From assembly GCA_020055645.1 (NCBI GenBank), contig CM034547.1, forward strand, positions 17,950,513 through 18,014,512: a stretch of DNA of 64,000 bases, read 5' to 3'. Shown piece after piece: positions 1-14,180 of this stretch; position 1 is the first letter of the stretch; each line of letters opens with the position of its first letter. The translations under genes were made by a program, and so were the position numbers. Below the pieces are notes generated by a model, which did no database searches, had not been told where the DNA came from, and worked only from the letters and a program-made list of their open reading frames with translations. The DNA is from Tomocerus qinae. Its lineage: Eukaryota > Arthropoda > Collembola > Entomobryomorpha > Tomoceridae.

Positions 1-2060
1 AGGAACCCAGGATTTTGTGAACAAGATTGATTTGATGCTTTGCGGGGGAAATGGGGAACCTTTCTACGTTCCTTATCCTTATTCGTCTCGTCATCCGTTT
101 CGCTACGTCCATGCCAAGCCATCACATCCTTAGATATATTTACCTTTCCTACTCTTCTTCTATGTATACATGGTAGAAAAGAGACGCAGTAGTTGCGTCC
201 GTAGGCTCTCCATCTCCATCGTCTATTCGACTCACTCACTCCCACATCACATCCCATGACAGAGCATCACATCACAACTATTTTCTTTCGTCCAACCTAG
301 AAACTTCATCCATTTCATTTCTAAACCAAATCACCCTTGCTATACAACATCCCAGCTTTTTCTGGTGCTCTCAGTTGAAATCCTACGGGTACATACCATG
401 CTATCAAAAGCTTTTGCGAAGTCAAACCGTATACTCCACTTGTACTGTGCATACTACACGCCAATGGAGCCGAGGAAGTGAAGCCAGCAAAAAGATGTTG
501 TATATTTAAGTATACCATACGTGTGGTGCAATGTTATGTATAGTCAGTTTCTGAAGAGTCTATAGTCATTTTGAGGGATACACAAGAGAATCTGTTACTT
601 TCTCGTTTCTCCTACTTCCCTTCAGATGAGATGAAATGAGACGAGATGAAGTGACACAGAGACAGCACTGGGTTCCTATAGCTAGCACTCCCACACGCTA
701 GCTCTGTCTACTCTATGCATTCTATTGTAAGGCTTAAGAGAGACTATTCAGTTGAGTTGAGTTGCCAACGGTTCGTTGATTACCCGTTTGTAGCCAACTC
801 CGACAACGACTCCGCTTTCCTCTCCTTCACCATTTCCATGTATCATACAATAGACTCACTCCACTACAGATGCAGAGTATATCTTCGCATGTAAGTAAGT
901 ATGTGCACCACATGTATAACTAATACTTAACTCCATTCTCGAGTTATAGAGCAAACCAAAGAGCAGAACACAATCTGAGTTCTCTTCGTTTATTTCCTTT
1001 TCTCTCGCATTTCGTCTGTTTCACTAATACCCACTGCAGATGCATGTACAGAGAGTCCTTCTGTTGAAGGCTACTCTTCTTAGTATTTCTCTCTTTAGCT
1101 TTAATGTGTCTACGCAGTTGTTGAGCCGAGTCTGGTTCTGATTCTGGTTTCTCCTTTATCTTTACTTTCGTCAATCCCTTTGAGTTCTCTCTGTGATGAC
1201 TGTAGAAACTCAACCATATTTTGACTTACCTAAGTCCTTCCACCTACTACTACCTAACTTACATCTAAGTCTGTTGCTGTTTTACTTATGTGTTCTATAA
1301 CTATATATAGCCATCATATAGGAGAAATTCTAGATTGTGTGGTTTTGTTCCTCGCAACCAAGTTTCCAGGATAATGACTCCAGTCGAAGGAAGGAGCTCT
1401 TGATTTATCGAATACAACTCGGAAGCCTCGAGTACATATACCACTTAGGTAACTAGTATGCAATGCCCAGTTATGTAATGCCCTATAGAAAAGAGTCGTC
1501 CACACAAGTCAACTTGATTCACTATTGCTAATAGTCACTCATCTGTTACATTCTAAACAAGGGTTAGTGAGTCTAGAGCTAGACACACTACTACTACGCG
1601 TAGGCAACTCTCAAAAGTATATTTATTACAACGGATAGTCAGTTAAAGGTAGTTGAGCAGAGTTAGATTTAGTTCGGAGTTTCCGAGCGATTTAGTAAGT
1701 GAGGAAGTGTGCATAGGAGTGGGAATCAGAATGTATATGTTCTTTATATTATTTCGGATATGTACTAAGTAGCCTGATAGTTTCCTTTCATTGGAACACA
1801 GCACACTGACTAGTCCTGCCAACCAACTAACTCTCATCAATTTACAGTCAGCTGCATACGCAACGCAGTCACTCGTCGCTTTACACCACAATGAGAGTTT
1901 ACTCCGCGTACTTACATCCTTCCTTTGCCACCTGTCATTAGTTACGCTCCTCTGCTCCAATACTTACATATTACACAGCATATACTTACTCTTTTTTCAC
2001 TAAAATGCTGACATTCACTGCCAATGTACAACCAATACCTACATTATCCTTACTCTTCTA
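1..2060. other. Intergenic; skew flips from G-rich to C-rich near 1740-1790
   Basis: No gene is supported here. About 60-310 is pyrimidine-rich with scattered CTCACTC runs. A perfect (GTTGA)n run lies at 751-764. The plus strand at about 1640-1740 is G-rich, and within 50 bases it becomes C-rich and G-poor from about 1790 to 2030. This is a convergent skew switch just left of the first AT-rich island. The open frames on both strands are short and have no recognisable protein character. Confidence 0.5.
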
Positions 2061-2620
2061 CATTTAGAATCAACCTGTATTACAGATTTCCCAATGCCAC
2101 TAAGTATACCCTACCAACAGTTTTTCCACTTCTAATATATTAAATTGGTGACAATAATGGTTCTCAGCCAACCTATGGCTACATAATAAACCATAAACTG
2201 ACAACACATTTCGACGTTTACCGTTTCTTTTACACCAAAGCATTGCTACATGAAAACTTGAGGCCCTTCCATACTATGAAAATTATGGACTTTAGATCTA
2301 TTAAAAGGCTAACTCCTTCGGGGTGGGGTTATGTAGTATACCATGATGAGGGCACATACTTTTTAATTACGCATTTTATAAAATCAACCATTAGTATCTA
2401 TATCAATTAGCTTTTAAATATACGCAATCCTTATTTTGAATAATTTACTATCAGTAAAATATAGTAAAATTGGTAAAATAAGTATCTGGAAGCATCAAAT
2501 CCTTAAATGATTCGTTAAATATATTATGGCTGCATTACATTGATTTAGGGTGTAAAAAGCTGAAAAGTCATCACATAAATCAAACGAGGGCAGCTAATGT
2601 AATTAGAGTGGATAAAGTCA
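2060..2620. other. AT-rich island 1
   Basis: AT-rich stretch without a gene; 2401-2460 contains only 12 G or C in 60 bases. The left flank (1790-2030) is C-rich and the right flank (2640-3360) is G-rich on the plus strand. No repeat, RNA gene or protein motif was recognised inside. Confidence 0.55.
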
Positions 2621-2639
2621 TTTGAGGTATGATGGGTTA

Positions 2640-5600
2640 TAGAGAAGGGAAGGTTTTACAATGGTTGCATTTCATGTTGACTCATCAGATCATCATCACA
2701 TCCTAGCACAACTTTCTATCATTGCGGATTCTAATTGAACATGTTATGCAGTATAAGTCGATATAATCCTGTGTGTCGAAAGAGAGTAGCTTGTGCCTAA
2801 AGTAATATTGAGAGGAATGAAATGTAAAGTATAGAGTTTGGTAAGTGAGCTGGAAGTGAAAGGGTTCGTTTGAGTGACATCAGAGTAATTGTGTAGGAGG
2901 GTTGGTTTGGATCGTCGTCTGGAGGCACAGCAGTCATCAGCCTTGTCCTCTTCTAGTTCGCACACATACATTACATAATATATAGTCAGTCGTTTCCCTT
3001 TCGTCATTGTCACACAAGACTGAATTAGAGCGCAGTAGCCTTCATTACTATAAGCTGTTATATACCCTTTTGTAGTTTGTTCTTATATGAGTTAGTTAGA
3101 AAACAGTCTTCAGGTATACTTTGTCTGTGCAGACTGTGTTTGTACTTAGCAGGCGAATTTCCATCGAGTGTGTGTGTGTGTGGAGTGGCAGGAATAGTAT
3201 TTTCCATTTGGATGTCGGAAAGGTATCTGTATTTTGTGGCGATGAGCTGTGCAGTGTGTGTATGGAGTGAGTGTCGTTTGAGGCAATGATGTCGAGCTGA
3301 AACTGACTTGGAGTCAGAGTCCTGCGATGGTAGAGAGTGAGCGAGAACTTTCCATAGAAATGGAAGCGGGTCATATTGGTCTCAGCGGGGAATTGTGTAT
3401 ACCCTTCTGTCCTGAGCAAAATCATCTTATTCTCTCTAATGAACGCGGCTGTCTCACTCTCTTCTCTTCTGTTGTGGATCTGTTGGATTGGATCCGTCTC
3501 CTCTCGCTCTCACTTTAGTTGGCATCTCCTCGTCCTGTGGTCTGATATTGTATAGCCTCTTCTTCCCTACATACCAGCAGCAACATCACATGAATGCTCT
3601 CTCGGTACTTACGTTAAGACTATTATGGTATCCAGTTGCTACGTTAGTTAGCTCAAAGGAGTCCGTGGTTTGGTTAGCTTGGCTTCCTTTGCTTTCTCTT
3701 TCTATGCTTTTGGCGAGCCAACCTACGTACCATTAGAGCTGACTCTAGAAGAAACTCTTAATATAGTACTACAACACGCCATCCCATATACTAGCTAGTA
3801 TATAGTGTCTATAACGTACATGTATACTTTATATTATGTGAACACTCCTCGTGGCATATGGTTACATTTAATACAAAGTAATAGGACTATAGGCTAAAGT
3901 AATAAGATGAGTGCCGAGTAGAAGTGAACATTGCTCATACATTCTACTTTCCCTTCCGTGTGTCATTTCGTGTTAGCCTATTCTCTATAGACTAATAGAT
4001 AGACTAAAAGTAACGGAGTCTAACACGATGCTCTGCTACTTTACTCAAACCTAACAAACTAGTATGTTTTATAAGGATTTGAAGATATAATTATGTACAG
4101 TACAAACTGCTAAGTTGTATATGTGCAAAGAGCGAAGACATAACCTGCATGTCCTTTTGCTACTGTGCTACATACATGCATAGTGCACTGGCCTCTCCGA
4201 GTACTAAATATGTAAGTACCTATGCCCAATGTGCACATATTATCTCTTCCTCTTGCTAATACTATCTAAATTCCAACTCGGTTGAGTTAGTGTAGTGAGC
4301 TCAACTAGGGCCAGATCAACTCGACTCTCAACCATGATTTTTCCATGCTACACCAGAACTTACGATTAGTGACTAACTTGAGTTGTTCTATTGCTTTCTC
4401 TCTAAGTACAGATACTTAGACTGACTACATTGCACAACATACAGTCTAAACAAGTTAAATATAGTCAGCAAGTTTGCTACTTCAATCCAGTGCCTTTAGT
4501 TTTTTTCCTTCATTCGTCATCCTTGTGGAAAGCGTCAGCAGAGGAGGAACGCAACTCAATCTAACAAAGCATTGACTCTCACTTATAAAATGTTCCAGTT
4601 AGAAAGCTTCGCGGAATTTCTTGTAGCACATAGCAAGTAGTTGGTCAATGCTATAGTACTATATGCACGTATAATAATGTATTTTTTATATGTGCACACT
4701 AACAACTAGCATAGTCAATGCTTTCACAAGCGGAGAAAGTTTTCGGACTTTGTCAACTTAGCTGGAGAACTTGACCACGACATGATGTCTTCACAGCCGA
4801 AAGGCTAACTTTTCTTATTTCTCAGTAGTGTGTCCATACATTCCTACACTAATATTATAATAAGAAGTATATAGTAGTACCTATGAATGCTATTTGCTTT
4901 CCTCTTCACTACTACCAGCAGGGAAGAAAGAAAATATTATTTGCTACCCTACTTATGCAATAGAGTAGGCCAGAGCCATTTTGGACACTTTTTGTGAATA
5001 CGGGTACGTTACGTATTACTTGCAGCTGCATTGGGCGGACGCGGTTGTAGACGTGCATACTCATAATACAAATACGTACATAAATACATGCATAAGGCAT
5101 TATTTTTTCTGTAGTTACTAAATAAGTACACGTCTCTTTCATATTATAGGTGACTTACATATAGCCCATGCACGTAACCATTCATTCCTTTCGTTTTGTT
5201 TGGTCGTTGGAAGTAGTACCTCTGGATATGCATTTTTCATTGCGGTCTATCATTTTATTTCGCCATTAGGAAGGAGGACAAATGGTAGAGGTAGCCAAAA
5301 CAAACGGAACGAGACTAAATAAGGTTTTCATCAGTATATGTATGTATGGAGACTGGAGTATACTAGTCGAATGCAGACTTGTCCATGTCATGTGTGAGAG
5401 TGGCCCTTGCAAAAAAGACGGAGAAAGCAGGGAGCTGATGTGATGTGAGGCAAGGAAATGGATAAGAGTAGATAGATTATACCTTTCACATTCGCTAGCT
5501 CCGTTTTTCCCTTGTTCGTTTGTAGGAGAGGAAGGGTTCCATCCAAAATCCAGACGAACCCAGCAGTGCTTCTCATTTCTCCAGCCTTTCGCTTCCCATT

Positions 5601-6880
5601 CCACTCTCCAGTTTTATTCCACTCTCCAGAAAATGTACTATTGCTTTCACATAGATTTACTAACAGCTCAGTCAGCAAGAGACTGACTTCACTTGACTGT
5701 GCTCTACAAATACGCGTTTCATCCATGCACAGCAGTCTAGACACCCTATATTATATGAACAAGTGAGTGAGCTCTCGTACTTATTACAGAATTCCTCGCC
5801 ACGCGGGTCTTCCTCTTATTTCCTACACATGCAGACACACAAATCGCAGAGTCTTCCCATTACGACAGAGTGAAAGTTTCCCTTCGCACTTTCTCAATTT
5901 GAGAGAAGCCTTGCAAGGAAGTTCTAGTGGATCCCTTCCCTCGCTGCCCTCCACACAACAGAATCTTATATTTACTTTCTCTAAGGATACTCTATCTCTA
6001 TTTTCAACGCTTTTCTTACTCCTGTCTCTTGGAGAAAAATAGGAATCGCAAATGCAGAGCCATTGATTTAGAGATACGTAGCCACTAGCCAGCTACGATA
6101 TAATGTGTATAGCACCATTTACTTATAGCGTGTGTTCCTAGTAAAAGTATGAAATTACATCGCATGCTAGCTTATCTACTTTGTAAATACACACAGTTGT
6201 ACTCGAGCTCTCCACGCTATGCAATTCATGCATGGGAAGTGTGTCTCCTGTTTAACATTGTATGCCCTAGGTTAGTCTGTCTCCCTCTTTCTCCGTTTCC
6301 CAACGTACTTTCTCTCTTTCTCTCTACAAAACCCTTTCAGTCATATTGAGCATGATATTTGATAATTTGCTTCGCTACAGGAGATATATTTATGTACCTT
6401 ACGCCAACACTCTTCTGTATTTCAGAGACATGAGAAGGAGTTATATGGGCTAAGTAGGTAAATACACATAGACTCTCCATGCACATACATACAGTCTTTT
6501 TATCGACAAGCGGAGAAAGCTAAAGATACCATCCTACTACTACCCACCCAGTTTAAGCATGCTGTAATGGCCATGGTTCAGTTGACGATGTAATTTTATG
6601 GGGAAGGCATGCAGTACAAAATACAATGCTTCTCTCTCCGCGTATATGATAAAATATCTATCTCATCGTATATAACAAATAGAGGTAACTCCTTAGTGCA
6701 TAATGTATTTATGTAGTAGTCTGCATATGTAGACGCGAATCGTGGAAAGTAAAAAGGGCAATGAACACCAGTGCTTTTGCGTCGGCTTTCTATCTTATTC
6801 CTTACACTCACTCACTACTATTTACCAAATGTATCTATACTACTGTCTCACATTTACTACCTACCTATACATAAACTCCG
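2640..6880. other. Intergenic; G-rich at left, C/T-rich at right
   Basis: No gene is supported. The plus strand at 2640-3360 is G-rich and includes a (GT)n run at 3168-3182. A mixed stretch follows. The sequence is C/T-rich at about 5500-6340 and again at 6780-6900, just before the next island. The open frames near 5388-6042 follow the pyrimidine-rich strand and look compositional. Confidence 0.45.
3168..3182. repeat. (GT)n microsatellite
   Basis: Fifteen bases of uninterrupted GT within the G-rich flank to the right of island 1. Confidence 0.9.
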
Positions 6881-6899
6881 TATAACACACAACCCTAGT

Positions 6900-7345
6900 T
6901 AAATGTTATGTGCTAACTAGGAGTTCTCTTTCAAACTCATAAAAATTACCTATCTTTCCTTATCCTTTTTTAACTTTTATCCAACAGTGTGTAATTCATT
7001 TCAGATTATTATGCATCACCCAAGAACAATGTTAGCAAACTAATGTTTCGAGGAATCAGCAAAAAGTGCATTCATTACTGACTAAAATATACAGAAAACT
7101 TGATTTTAAACATTGTCATTTTAACCTTACCAACACCATACCATTAAAATTCTCGTATAAATTAACCTCAGAATAGCATTACATGTTGTTTGTTTTCCAT
7201 TTACTTCAGCGCTGTCCTTTACATACAGTTAATAATCACCCATATTATAATACCTTTACAAAAATGGGTACAACTCAAGGTACGACCAAGGAATTAGGGC
7301 GTTCTTATTTTAGCACATTAAGTATGTCTGTGCTTATCAATTTAC
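6900..7345. other. AT-rich island 2
   Basis: AT-rich, gene-free stretch. The left flank at 6780-6900 is C-rich and G-poor. The right flank at 7440-7640 is one of the most asymmetric segments in the window: 7501-7560 has 24 G and 1 C. Confidence 0.6.
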
Positions 7346-10300
7346 ATAGTTTCCATCCGTACTGAAAGTTTGTGGTGCACTTCTACTTGCGATATTAAAA
7401 TACAATGATACTGGCATGCTTGTTAGTATAGTATTTGGAGCAAATGTAGGGATAGTTATATAAGTTGTCTTTCTAAGTGGAATAATATAGTAGTAAAGTA
7501 GAAGGAGTGTTTGGTTTGGTAGTAGTAGGGATTGTGTACTAGTGTAGTTAGTGTTAGTGGAAACTGGAGAGAAGTGAGAATGTGTGGAGGAGGCGAGAGG
7601 GCAAAGGGAAAGATGGTTAGCTGTTAGATGAAGAGTGGCATGCGGGCGCAAGAGGAATGTGTTGCTAATGCAAGTCAAGTGCAAACAGCCGCTCTCGGTT
7701 TCCTTTACTTCCTCTCTTCCTCCTTGATGCACGAAACACGTCGTATGGAAATGAATGGGCCAAATCTATATTTAGGGAAACGATTATGGGCACGTTCTTT
7801 GCTCCTTCCTTCTTCTTATATTCCTTATACTATGTGAAGAAGCATCCAGGAGAGTACATCAGAGCCACTGACTGAGAAAGATAAGTCTTATAGCATAAGT
7901 ATGTGCATATAGATATACAGTTACATAATAATATTAGATATTTAGAGCATATTCATGTGAGTGTATACGTAATGTGAATGGTGTGCACTTTGGTTTGGCT
8001 TCTCCTCTCCGGATCACTACATATTTCAGAGTTATATGTTAGGTATCTGCTTTCTGTACTTCCCTCACTCTATGTTTATGTACTTATGCTTAGGTACTTA
8101 TGGAAAATGTGTTATATCTATAGTATTTAAGTAGGATCTAGTAATATTTTATACATTTTTACATGCAGAGTAGACTCACGCCAGGATTTGACAGAAGAGA
8201 ACTGGCATGACCTCCTAAGAACTTCTACTTCTTCGTTATTTGGATTAGATTGCTCTGGACTGACTTTTGCATGTAATATAGTAGTAATATTATATTGCAA
8301 GACTAGTGTATAGAGTGGCTGCATTAGGTTGAGTGAGTTGAGTGTATTCAGTTTGCTGGTTGAATTCATTTGATTTGAGCTTATATTATGAAGGGACGGG
8401 ACGGGTAGAGGTTTGCAAAGGAACTCCAGTGAACTCGAACGAACGTCTATGTAAACGAGTCGGGCTCATGTTTCTCTTCGTGGCTACGTGTTATTTTATG
8501 TTGTGTTATGCAGGGAGTGCAATGGAAAGTGTGATATGATGTGGCTGTAGGTTGTTGAGGTCAGAGTAACATGCCATGCCATAAGCCAAGTATATACAAG
8601 AAACTGAGCTCCGTCTCGTAAGTCGGCTATGGCTGATTTGCCTTGCCCTCGTCGTCCTCTCGTCTCCCTGTGAAATATAATCCACATGCACGAAGTCTCC
8701 TGTAATAAAGTGTAGTAATGGTTGAGCATGACTGTGCAATGTGCAACTCCAAACTATAACAATAAGCACTCTTAACGTAGGATCTGTGTGACTAGAAGAC
8801 ATGGCACCTCGCTCTCTCACTTGCCATAACTTGGCATTGTTTCCTCCGGTCTAGGCCTTCTTTTCACACCCTTTCATTCTTCCCAACCTGATGTTAGTCA
8901 TACATTCTCACTCTGACACTCACACTGCACTCCCTGGACTCTACTTCATTCTACCTTCTCCTAATGCAAAACGAGTCACTTCGTTTGGTTCTGTGCCCAC
9001 TAGAGATATTCGTATAAGTCCTCTTAGTACATAATAATATATATACACATTTGGTCACCATATAGGGCGAGATTCATCTCTGAGACAAAATGTTATGCTT
9101 AGCTATATACTATATAAAGATCCACTCAGCTCCCACTTGACAAGTCGTAAGAAGCAAAGGCTTGCCTCCCCTTCATTTGAGTCAACTTATAAGTTGCAAA
9201 CTTTTGCGAACGAGTAACAATAGTTGTCTAACTCGTCAGTTTGGATTTTCTTAAGATAGGAGAATAGAATTGCAGTGTAATGTAGGTACGTATTAGAGGA
9301 GCTGACTGGGTTTAGACACAGCATGTTGGCAACTCATAAGAGACGCTAAGTAAGTATTACATCGGAGTGCTAATGCAAGAATGCAGAGTTCTAACAATGT
9401 TATATTATTAAAGCGTGGGTTGTGCTGGTGCTGGTTGAGCTGAGCTACCTTAGCTTATCTCTCCTTTCATGTACTCCTTAACATAATGCAATGCAAGTAC
9501 TTTTTAGCGAGAAGGAACTTGGAAACATTAGGATGGTTCTATATATCTATAGTGCACAGAGATAGTGTATAGTGCATAATGCATTCAAAAGAGAGCTGCA
9601 TAATGCGAAGCTATAATTCCGAGATGCCATGAAACTGGGTATAGGAGTGAGGGAAGCAAAGGAGCGGAGCCGACTTTAAAATGAAATGGAATGGACGTAC
9701 CGCAGTGCGATGATGCTGTCTTGACTGATGGTGATGATGATCTTTGGAGGATTCTTCATTCCTTCTCTCTCTCTCTACCTAATGTACATAGTCTATAGTA
9801 TTTCTTTTGTTGAGTGAGATGGAGGAGGAAGAGACGAGCCAGGAGCTGTTGCTGATTTGTAATTCTGAATTAGGTTTCCGAGGGTTGAGCTCCTACCTTC
9901 TATAAGTCCATGTAGGAATTGATGATGAGTGCTTTGCCTCTCTTAAATATAAGGTAAAACTCTACTCTACATACATACATTACTTTTACACATGCCGACG
10001 GAGTTGTAAAGAGTTCAAGTCAGATTCAGGTTCTTGTCTACTATTGTCTATTCTTCAGCATGTGCACAAAGTGATTTCGAAGAGCTGAGGTGTTGAGGAA
10101 CGCTAGTTTTTACGTGTACCCTTACCTACTGTGTCTAGTTCAGTATAAGTAACTCGTATGGAGTTCATTCTGTGTGAGTGACTTGAGTCGACTTATCTTC
10201 CCTTCAGTTCCGTTCTAGTTCAATTCCACTGTCTCTGTCTCCCAACGAAAACTCCCTAGTAAATGGAGCATTGTCTACTGCACGTAGGTAATGATCCTGG

Positions 10301-11810
10301 TTCAGGCAATGGAATCTGAGCCAAAAGATAGGATTTCTTCTTCTGCGAACATATAGAAATGTTTATTACTAGGAGAACATACTTATTTATGCTACACATT
10401 AGCAAGTATACCTTTAGGTACTATTTGCACAGACATCGACTACCATATTCGACACTGAGAAAAGTACCTCACCTACTATGAGTAGAGTTACACTATGAGA
10501 ATAAAGGCATAAAAGATAGAAGTAGGGAAGCTATCTGGATGGAGATATACGTTTTTTGTGCTGGGGTGTTATGAATTCTGTATATGAATTGAGACACCGT
10601 GCTGGCACTGGTATGCCAATGCAATAAAGAATATTATAGGGCTTCCAATATGCTTTTTGGGTGATAAGCTCGCTCTGCTTGCTGCAGTAATGATTATGCA
10701 GGCAGACACACAGCTTTGTTCCTCCTTTTACCTCAGATTTAATTCTTTTTCAAGTCAAATTCCTCTTTGGATGCACCTTACTGCAGAACAGACAGCATAA
10801 CTCTGGAATTAGATCAATTCCTCCTATATGAAATTCATACTGAAATCCCTCTATAGCATAGACTAGTATTTATGTTCAGATTTAATAGTATAATTTAGTA
10901 TGAGAGTGAGTGAGTGACTGACGAGTCGTGTTTTGCCTGCAGTGGAGCTTAGCATTCTGCTAATCACATTGAAGGCATCGAAGCCCGCAAGCCAATCCAG
11001 ACAGTCCAATCCACAAGAAATAAAGCGAACACAGCAACAGAATAGGAAAAAGAGATTAGGAAAAACTGTGTAGACTGAAGCTCGACAATGTTACCTCCCT
11101 GCACTAACTTCCAGCAGACTCAGAAAAGAAAATAATATATTTACTCCTCTTTCTCTCTGTAGTCAGATAGCTCATGAATTATCTCTGTGTACTTTGCTGA
11201 GTATCGTTGCATTGCTTGGAATGGAAGGCTGTCATTCTGCACTGTGCTCTAGTCGCTGTTGCATAACATTACAATTGGTGAAGGCTTGAGAGAAGAAGAG
11301 CCTCATCATCCATGATGTAGGTACGGACGCTGCTGACAATGAGAGTCGACATGGGCCCCACAAAAAACATTTGTTCCACATCGGCACGGCTTGTCTTCTT
11401 GGCGAGTCTCGTTCGTCTTGCCTCGTTTTCTTATTTTCCTCTCTGGCTCCAAACTCCACACCATTACTCACACTACATACACAACATACCAATCTCATGA
11501 TAAGATATATACCACTATATTCTTTCAAACATACCTTGCCACACCAAAAACTCACGCCAACACTACACAACATCAACTTAAACTAACTTATCTTATGATG
11601 ACTAACTAACTACGTAAAGACATTGTGTAAACTATGCAGGCAACCAAACTACAAATATACCCGATACAAAAGACTCCTCTTGTGTTATATAACCTTCTAT
11701 TTTTGTTGTATCTGTAGTGGTGTGACAAAACAAGTAGCTATATGTTACCTATGTAGCATGCTGAACAATACACGTACATAGTAAAGGCTTGTCCTACACT
11801 TACACTATAT
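7345..11810. other. Intergenic; G-rich left edge, C-rich right edge
   Basis: No gene is supported. The left edge (7440-7640) is strongly G-rich. The middle is mixed sequence with many short repeats, including a (TC)n run at 9764-9776. The right edge (about 11390-11640) is A/C-rich; 11461-11520 has 17 C and 2 G. The minus-strand frame at 7337-7732 and the plus-strand frames near 11391-11609 are products of this base composition. Confidence 0.45.
9764..9776. repeat. (TC)n microsatellite
   Basis: Short uninterrupted TC run in mixed intergenic sequence. Confidence 0.8.
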
Positions 11811-12260
11811 AGGTGCACGAAATTAATACTGGCACAGGAGTTCTGACTTTAATTAACATGTCTTTAGGATAAGTAGTGGTAACTTACAGTATACAAGTTT
11901 CTGTAATTTCTAAGCAATATTGATCGTTTAAGCAGCAGTTTAGTTAATTTTATCCATTTATTAATTCAACCTTGACCTTAAAATTTTGGAGAATATAATG
12001 TTCATCGTGTGTCTATAGCATATTGGTAATTTTTATTATGTCAGCCGATTTCATTGAATATGAAATATATTATAACAATTTGGAATATCGATTTAGCCCA
12101 AATTGACAGGGGCATCCTTTTTTCACTAAATATTTTCAGGGATCTCTAACTAAGAAAATAATGGATAATTTTTAACAATAATGTTGGCTACGTTTTAGGC
12201 TATTATATTTTTGGTAAGCGATCCATCTACTTATTTCTACTTCTGAACATAGGTACACTA
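11810..12260. other. AT-rich island 3
   Basis: AT-rich stretch with no gene seen. The left flank (11390-11640) is C-rich and the right flank (12300-13060) is G-rich. It carries a short AAATTGACAG string that also appears near 16540 and 27885 in other AT-rich blocks; its meaning is unknown. Confidence 0.55.
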
Positions 12261-13740
12261 CAAAATAAGGTCGTGGGTAGTATATGCAGTAATGAAAACC
12301 AGGGTTCTTGGCTGGGTAGAGTTAACTAGCTAAGTCATAATCTGTAGTATGGTTAGTTAATTCGGAGATAGGTAGCTGATCTGCGTAAAGTAGTAGCTGA
12401 GTAATTTGACTGAATGACCCGCACAGCCGTTCGTGCAGTTTAAAGGCAAATGGAAGGCTATTACTAGTAAGTAACACACCCAAGGCAAGGTAAATATGGG
12501 TAAACTAGCCAGGTAGTTTGTAGTTTGCCTTGGGAAGTAAATTGGCACACTTGCGATTAGCTCTATTACATATAGGCTGTAGGACAAGTAATTCTAGATA
12601 GAAGCATAATAAGTACCCACTATATACATAATGAATAGTAAGTTCATAGGAATAAATGCTAATAGAAACCAGCGTAGCTGGTTAGTATTAGACAGTGACT
12701 ATAGATTGGACGTAAGCTGAAACGCCGAAATTGTTGTACGTGAAAGTCCATTTGTGTCATGACAAGGGAGGCATTAGAAATTATAAATACATTGGATTTG
12801 GTCGCATGGCTATAATATGCCTGTGAGGATTAGAGTTCAGTACTTCATAACGAGGTATTCGGAGAGAAATATTTAGGATGGTAATACTAGTGGAGTAAAT
12901 GAAAGTTGGGAGAGAGACGAGTCGATGGTAGGTTGTCGTTGAATAAAGGTTGACTGGACGAGAGTTTGGGTATATGGTATGTATGTAGTAGAGGATTGAT
13001 ATGATGTGGTGGTGAATGTCTAAAGTGAAAGTGGAGCTGTGACTGTGAGAGTTGAAATGAGTAGGTCCACACCCGTTTTTGCGAAGAGGAAAGTTATAAA
13101 GTCCATGTAGTTAGCTCGGAGTAAGCATGCATGTATATGTACTTTCTATTCTGAATTGACATGGAATTGGATTGAAGTTCACTCTATACTCAACTAGACC
13201 AGTGTTGCTCCTATGCATGCTCCATACATCGATATTATTGTGTCTGCAGTATATAAATGGAGAGTACATGTAACTTACGTTTACGTTCTGTCGGGAAAAC
13301 TCCAAAGTGGCACGTTTTGTAAGTAGGAGGAGGCCGAAGCGTCGACAACGACAAAATGAAGCCCCTCAGATATATTTCATTGACTTTGACTCATTTTAAC
13401 CGAGTGCAGGGCATCCACAGACAGCCCTTCCTTTCCCATTGTGACTCTCCTATTGCCAACTTTTACTCAACACGACGAAACTTTTTCTATCCTTCTACTT
13501 TGTCCCTTGGTGGTTGTGCTCCCATTCGTTTCCGTCTCACTCTGTTATTCTACTTGTACTTCGTCTCCTCGGTTTACACTTTCCTTCGGATTTATTTAAC
13601 TTCTTCTGTCTCTCCTTTCTCCGTCTCTCCCTTTATGCAAACCTTTTCATATTACTATCACCACCACCTCTTATAAATACATACGATCTCTATACATCTT
13701 ATTACCCCATCAACAAAATCGATTTCACTCTCTACTGACC
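12260..13740. other. Intergenic; complete G-rich to C-rich half-cycle
   Basis: No gene is supported. The plus strand is G-rich from about 12300 to 13060; 12901-12960 has 24 G and 5 C. It changes to C/T-rich by 13380 and stays so to 13740. This shows one full inter-island segment with the convergent switch near 13080-13340. The open frames at 12887-13072 (minus) and 13356-13738 (plus) lie on the C-rich strands and encode Ser/Thr/His/Leu-rich stretches typical of low-purine DNA. Confidence 0.5.
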
Positions 13741-14180
13741 CTCTTTAACTTTTATTCATCATTTGTAATCGCCGCTACATTATTTGAATTACTATAATTA
13801 ACACCGAACGAACCGAATGTTGATCTACACATTTGTTCAGGAATTGTTTCTAATTCAGAAAAAAAATATGCTTTGGTTTTTTTGTATCTGAAATACTTGA
13901 CTATTTTACCTATAATTTGGTATAACAAACCATCTGTATGAATACTTCACAAGTATTAACATACGTATAGGAAGGCGTGTTTATATCAACCATTCTGTTA
14001 GTGATGCAAGAGTTATACTTATGTTGACCTTTGTAAACGGGGATATAGAGAAAATAGAATATTTTCCTGTAATTCCACCGGCACTGTCATAATTTTATTG
14101 GATGTCACCTGACAATATGATAGTTGCATAATAGCAATAGGTAAACTCTGAGGGTATATAAATTACATAGGGAAAAAGTT
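13740..14180. other. AT-rich island 4
   Basis: AT-rich, gene-free stretch. The left flank (13380-13740) is C/T-rich and the right flank (14200-14330) is G-rich on the plus strand. Confidence 0.55.

Noticed and set aside
1016..1023. CTGTTTCA, the core of the nematode piRNA upstream motif
   Set aside because: One 8-mer match is expected by chance in 64 kb, the species is unknown, and no clustering with downstream YRNT-type starts was seen.
7337..7732. 131-codon minus-strand frame rich in Thr, Ser, Asn and Leu
   Set aside because: It is the complement of the almost C-free plus strand. Lack of purines on the minus strand removes stop codons and gives this composition.
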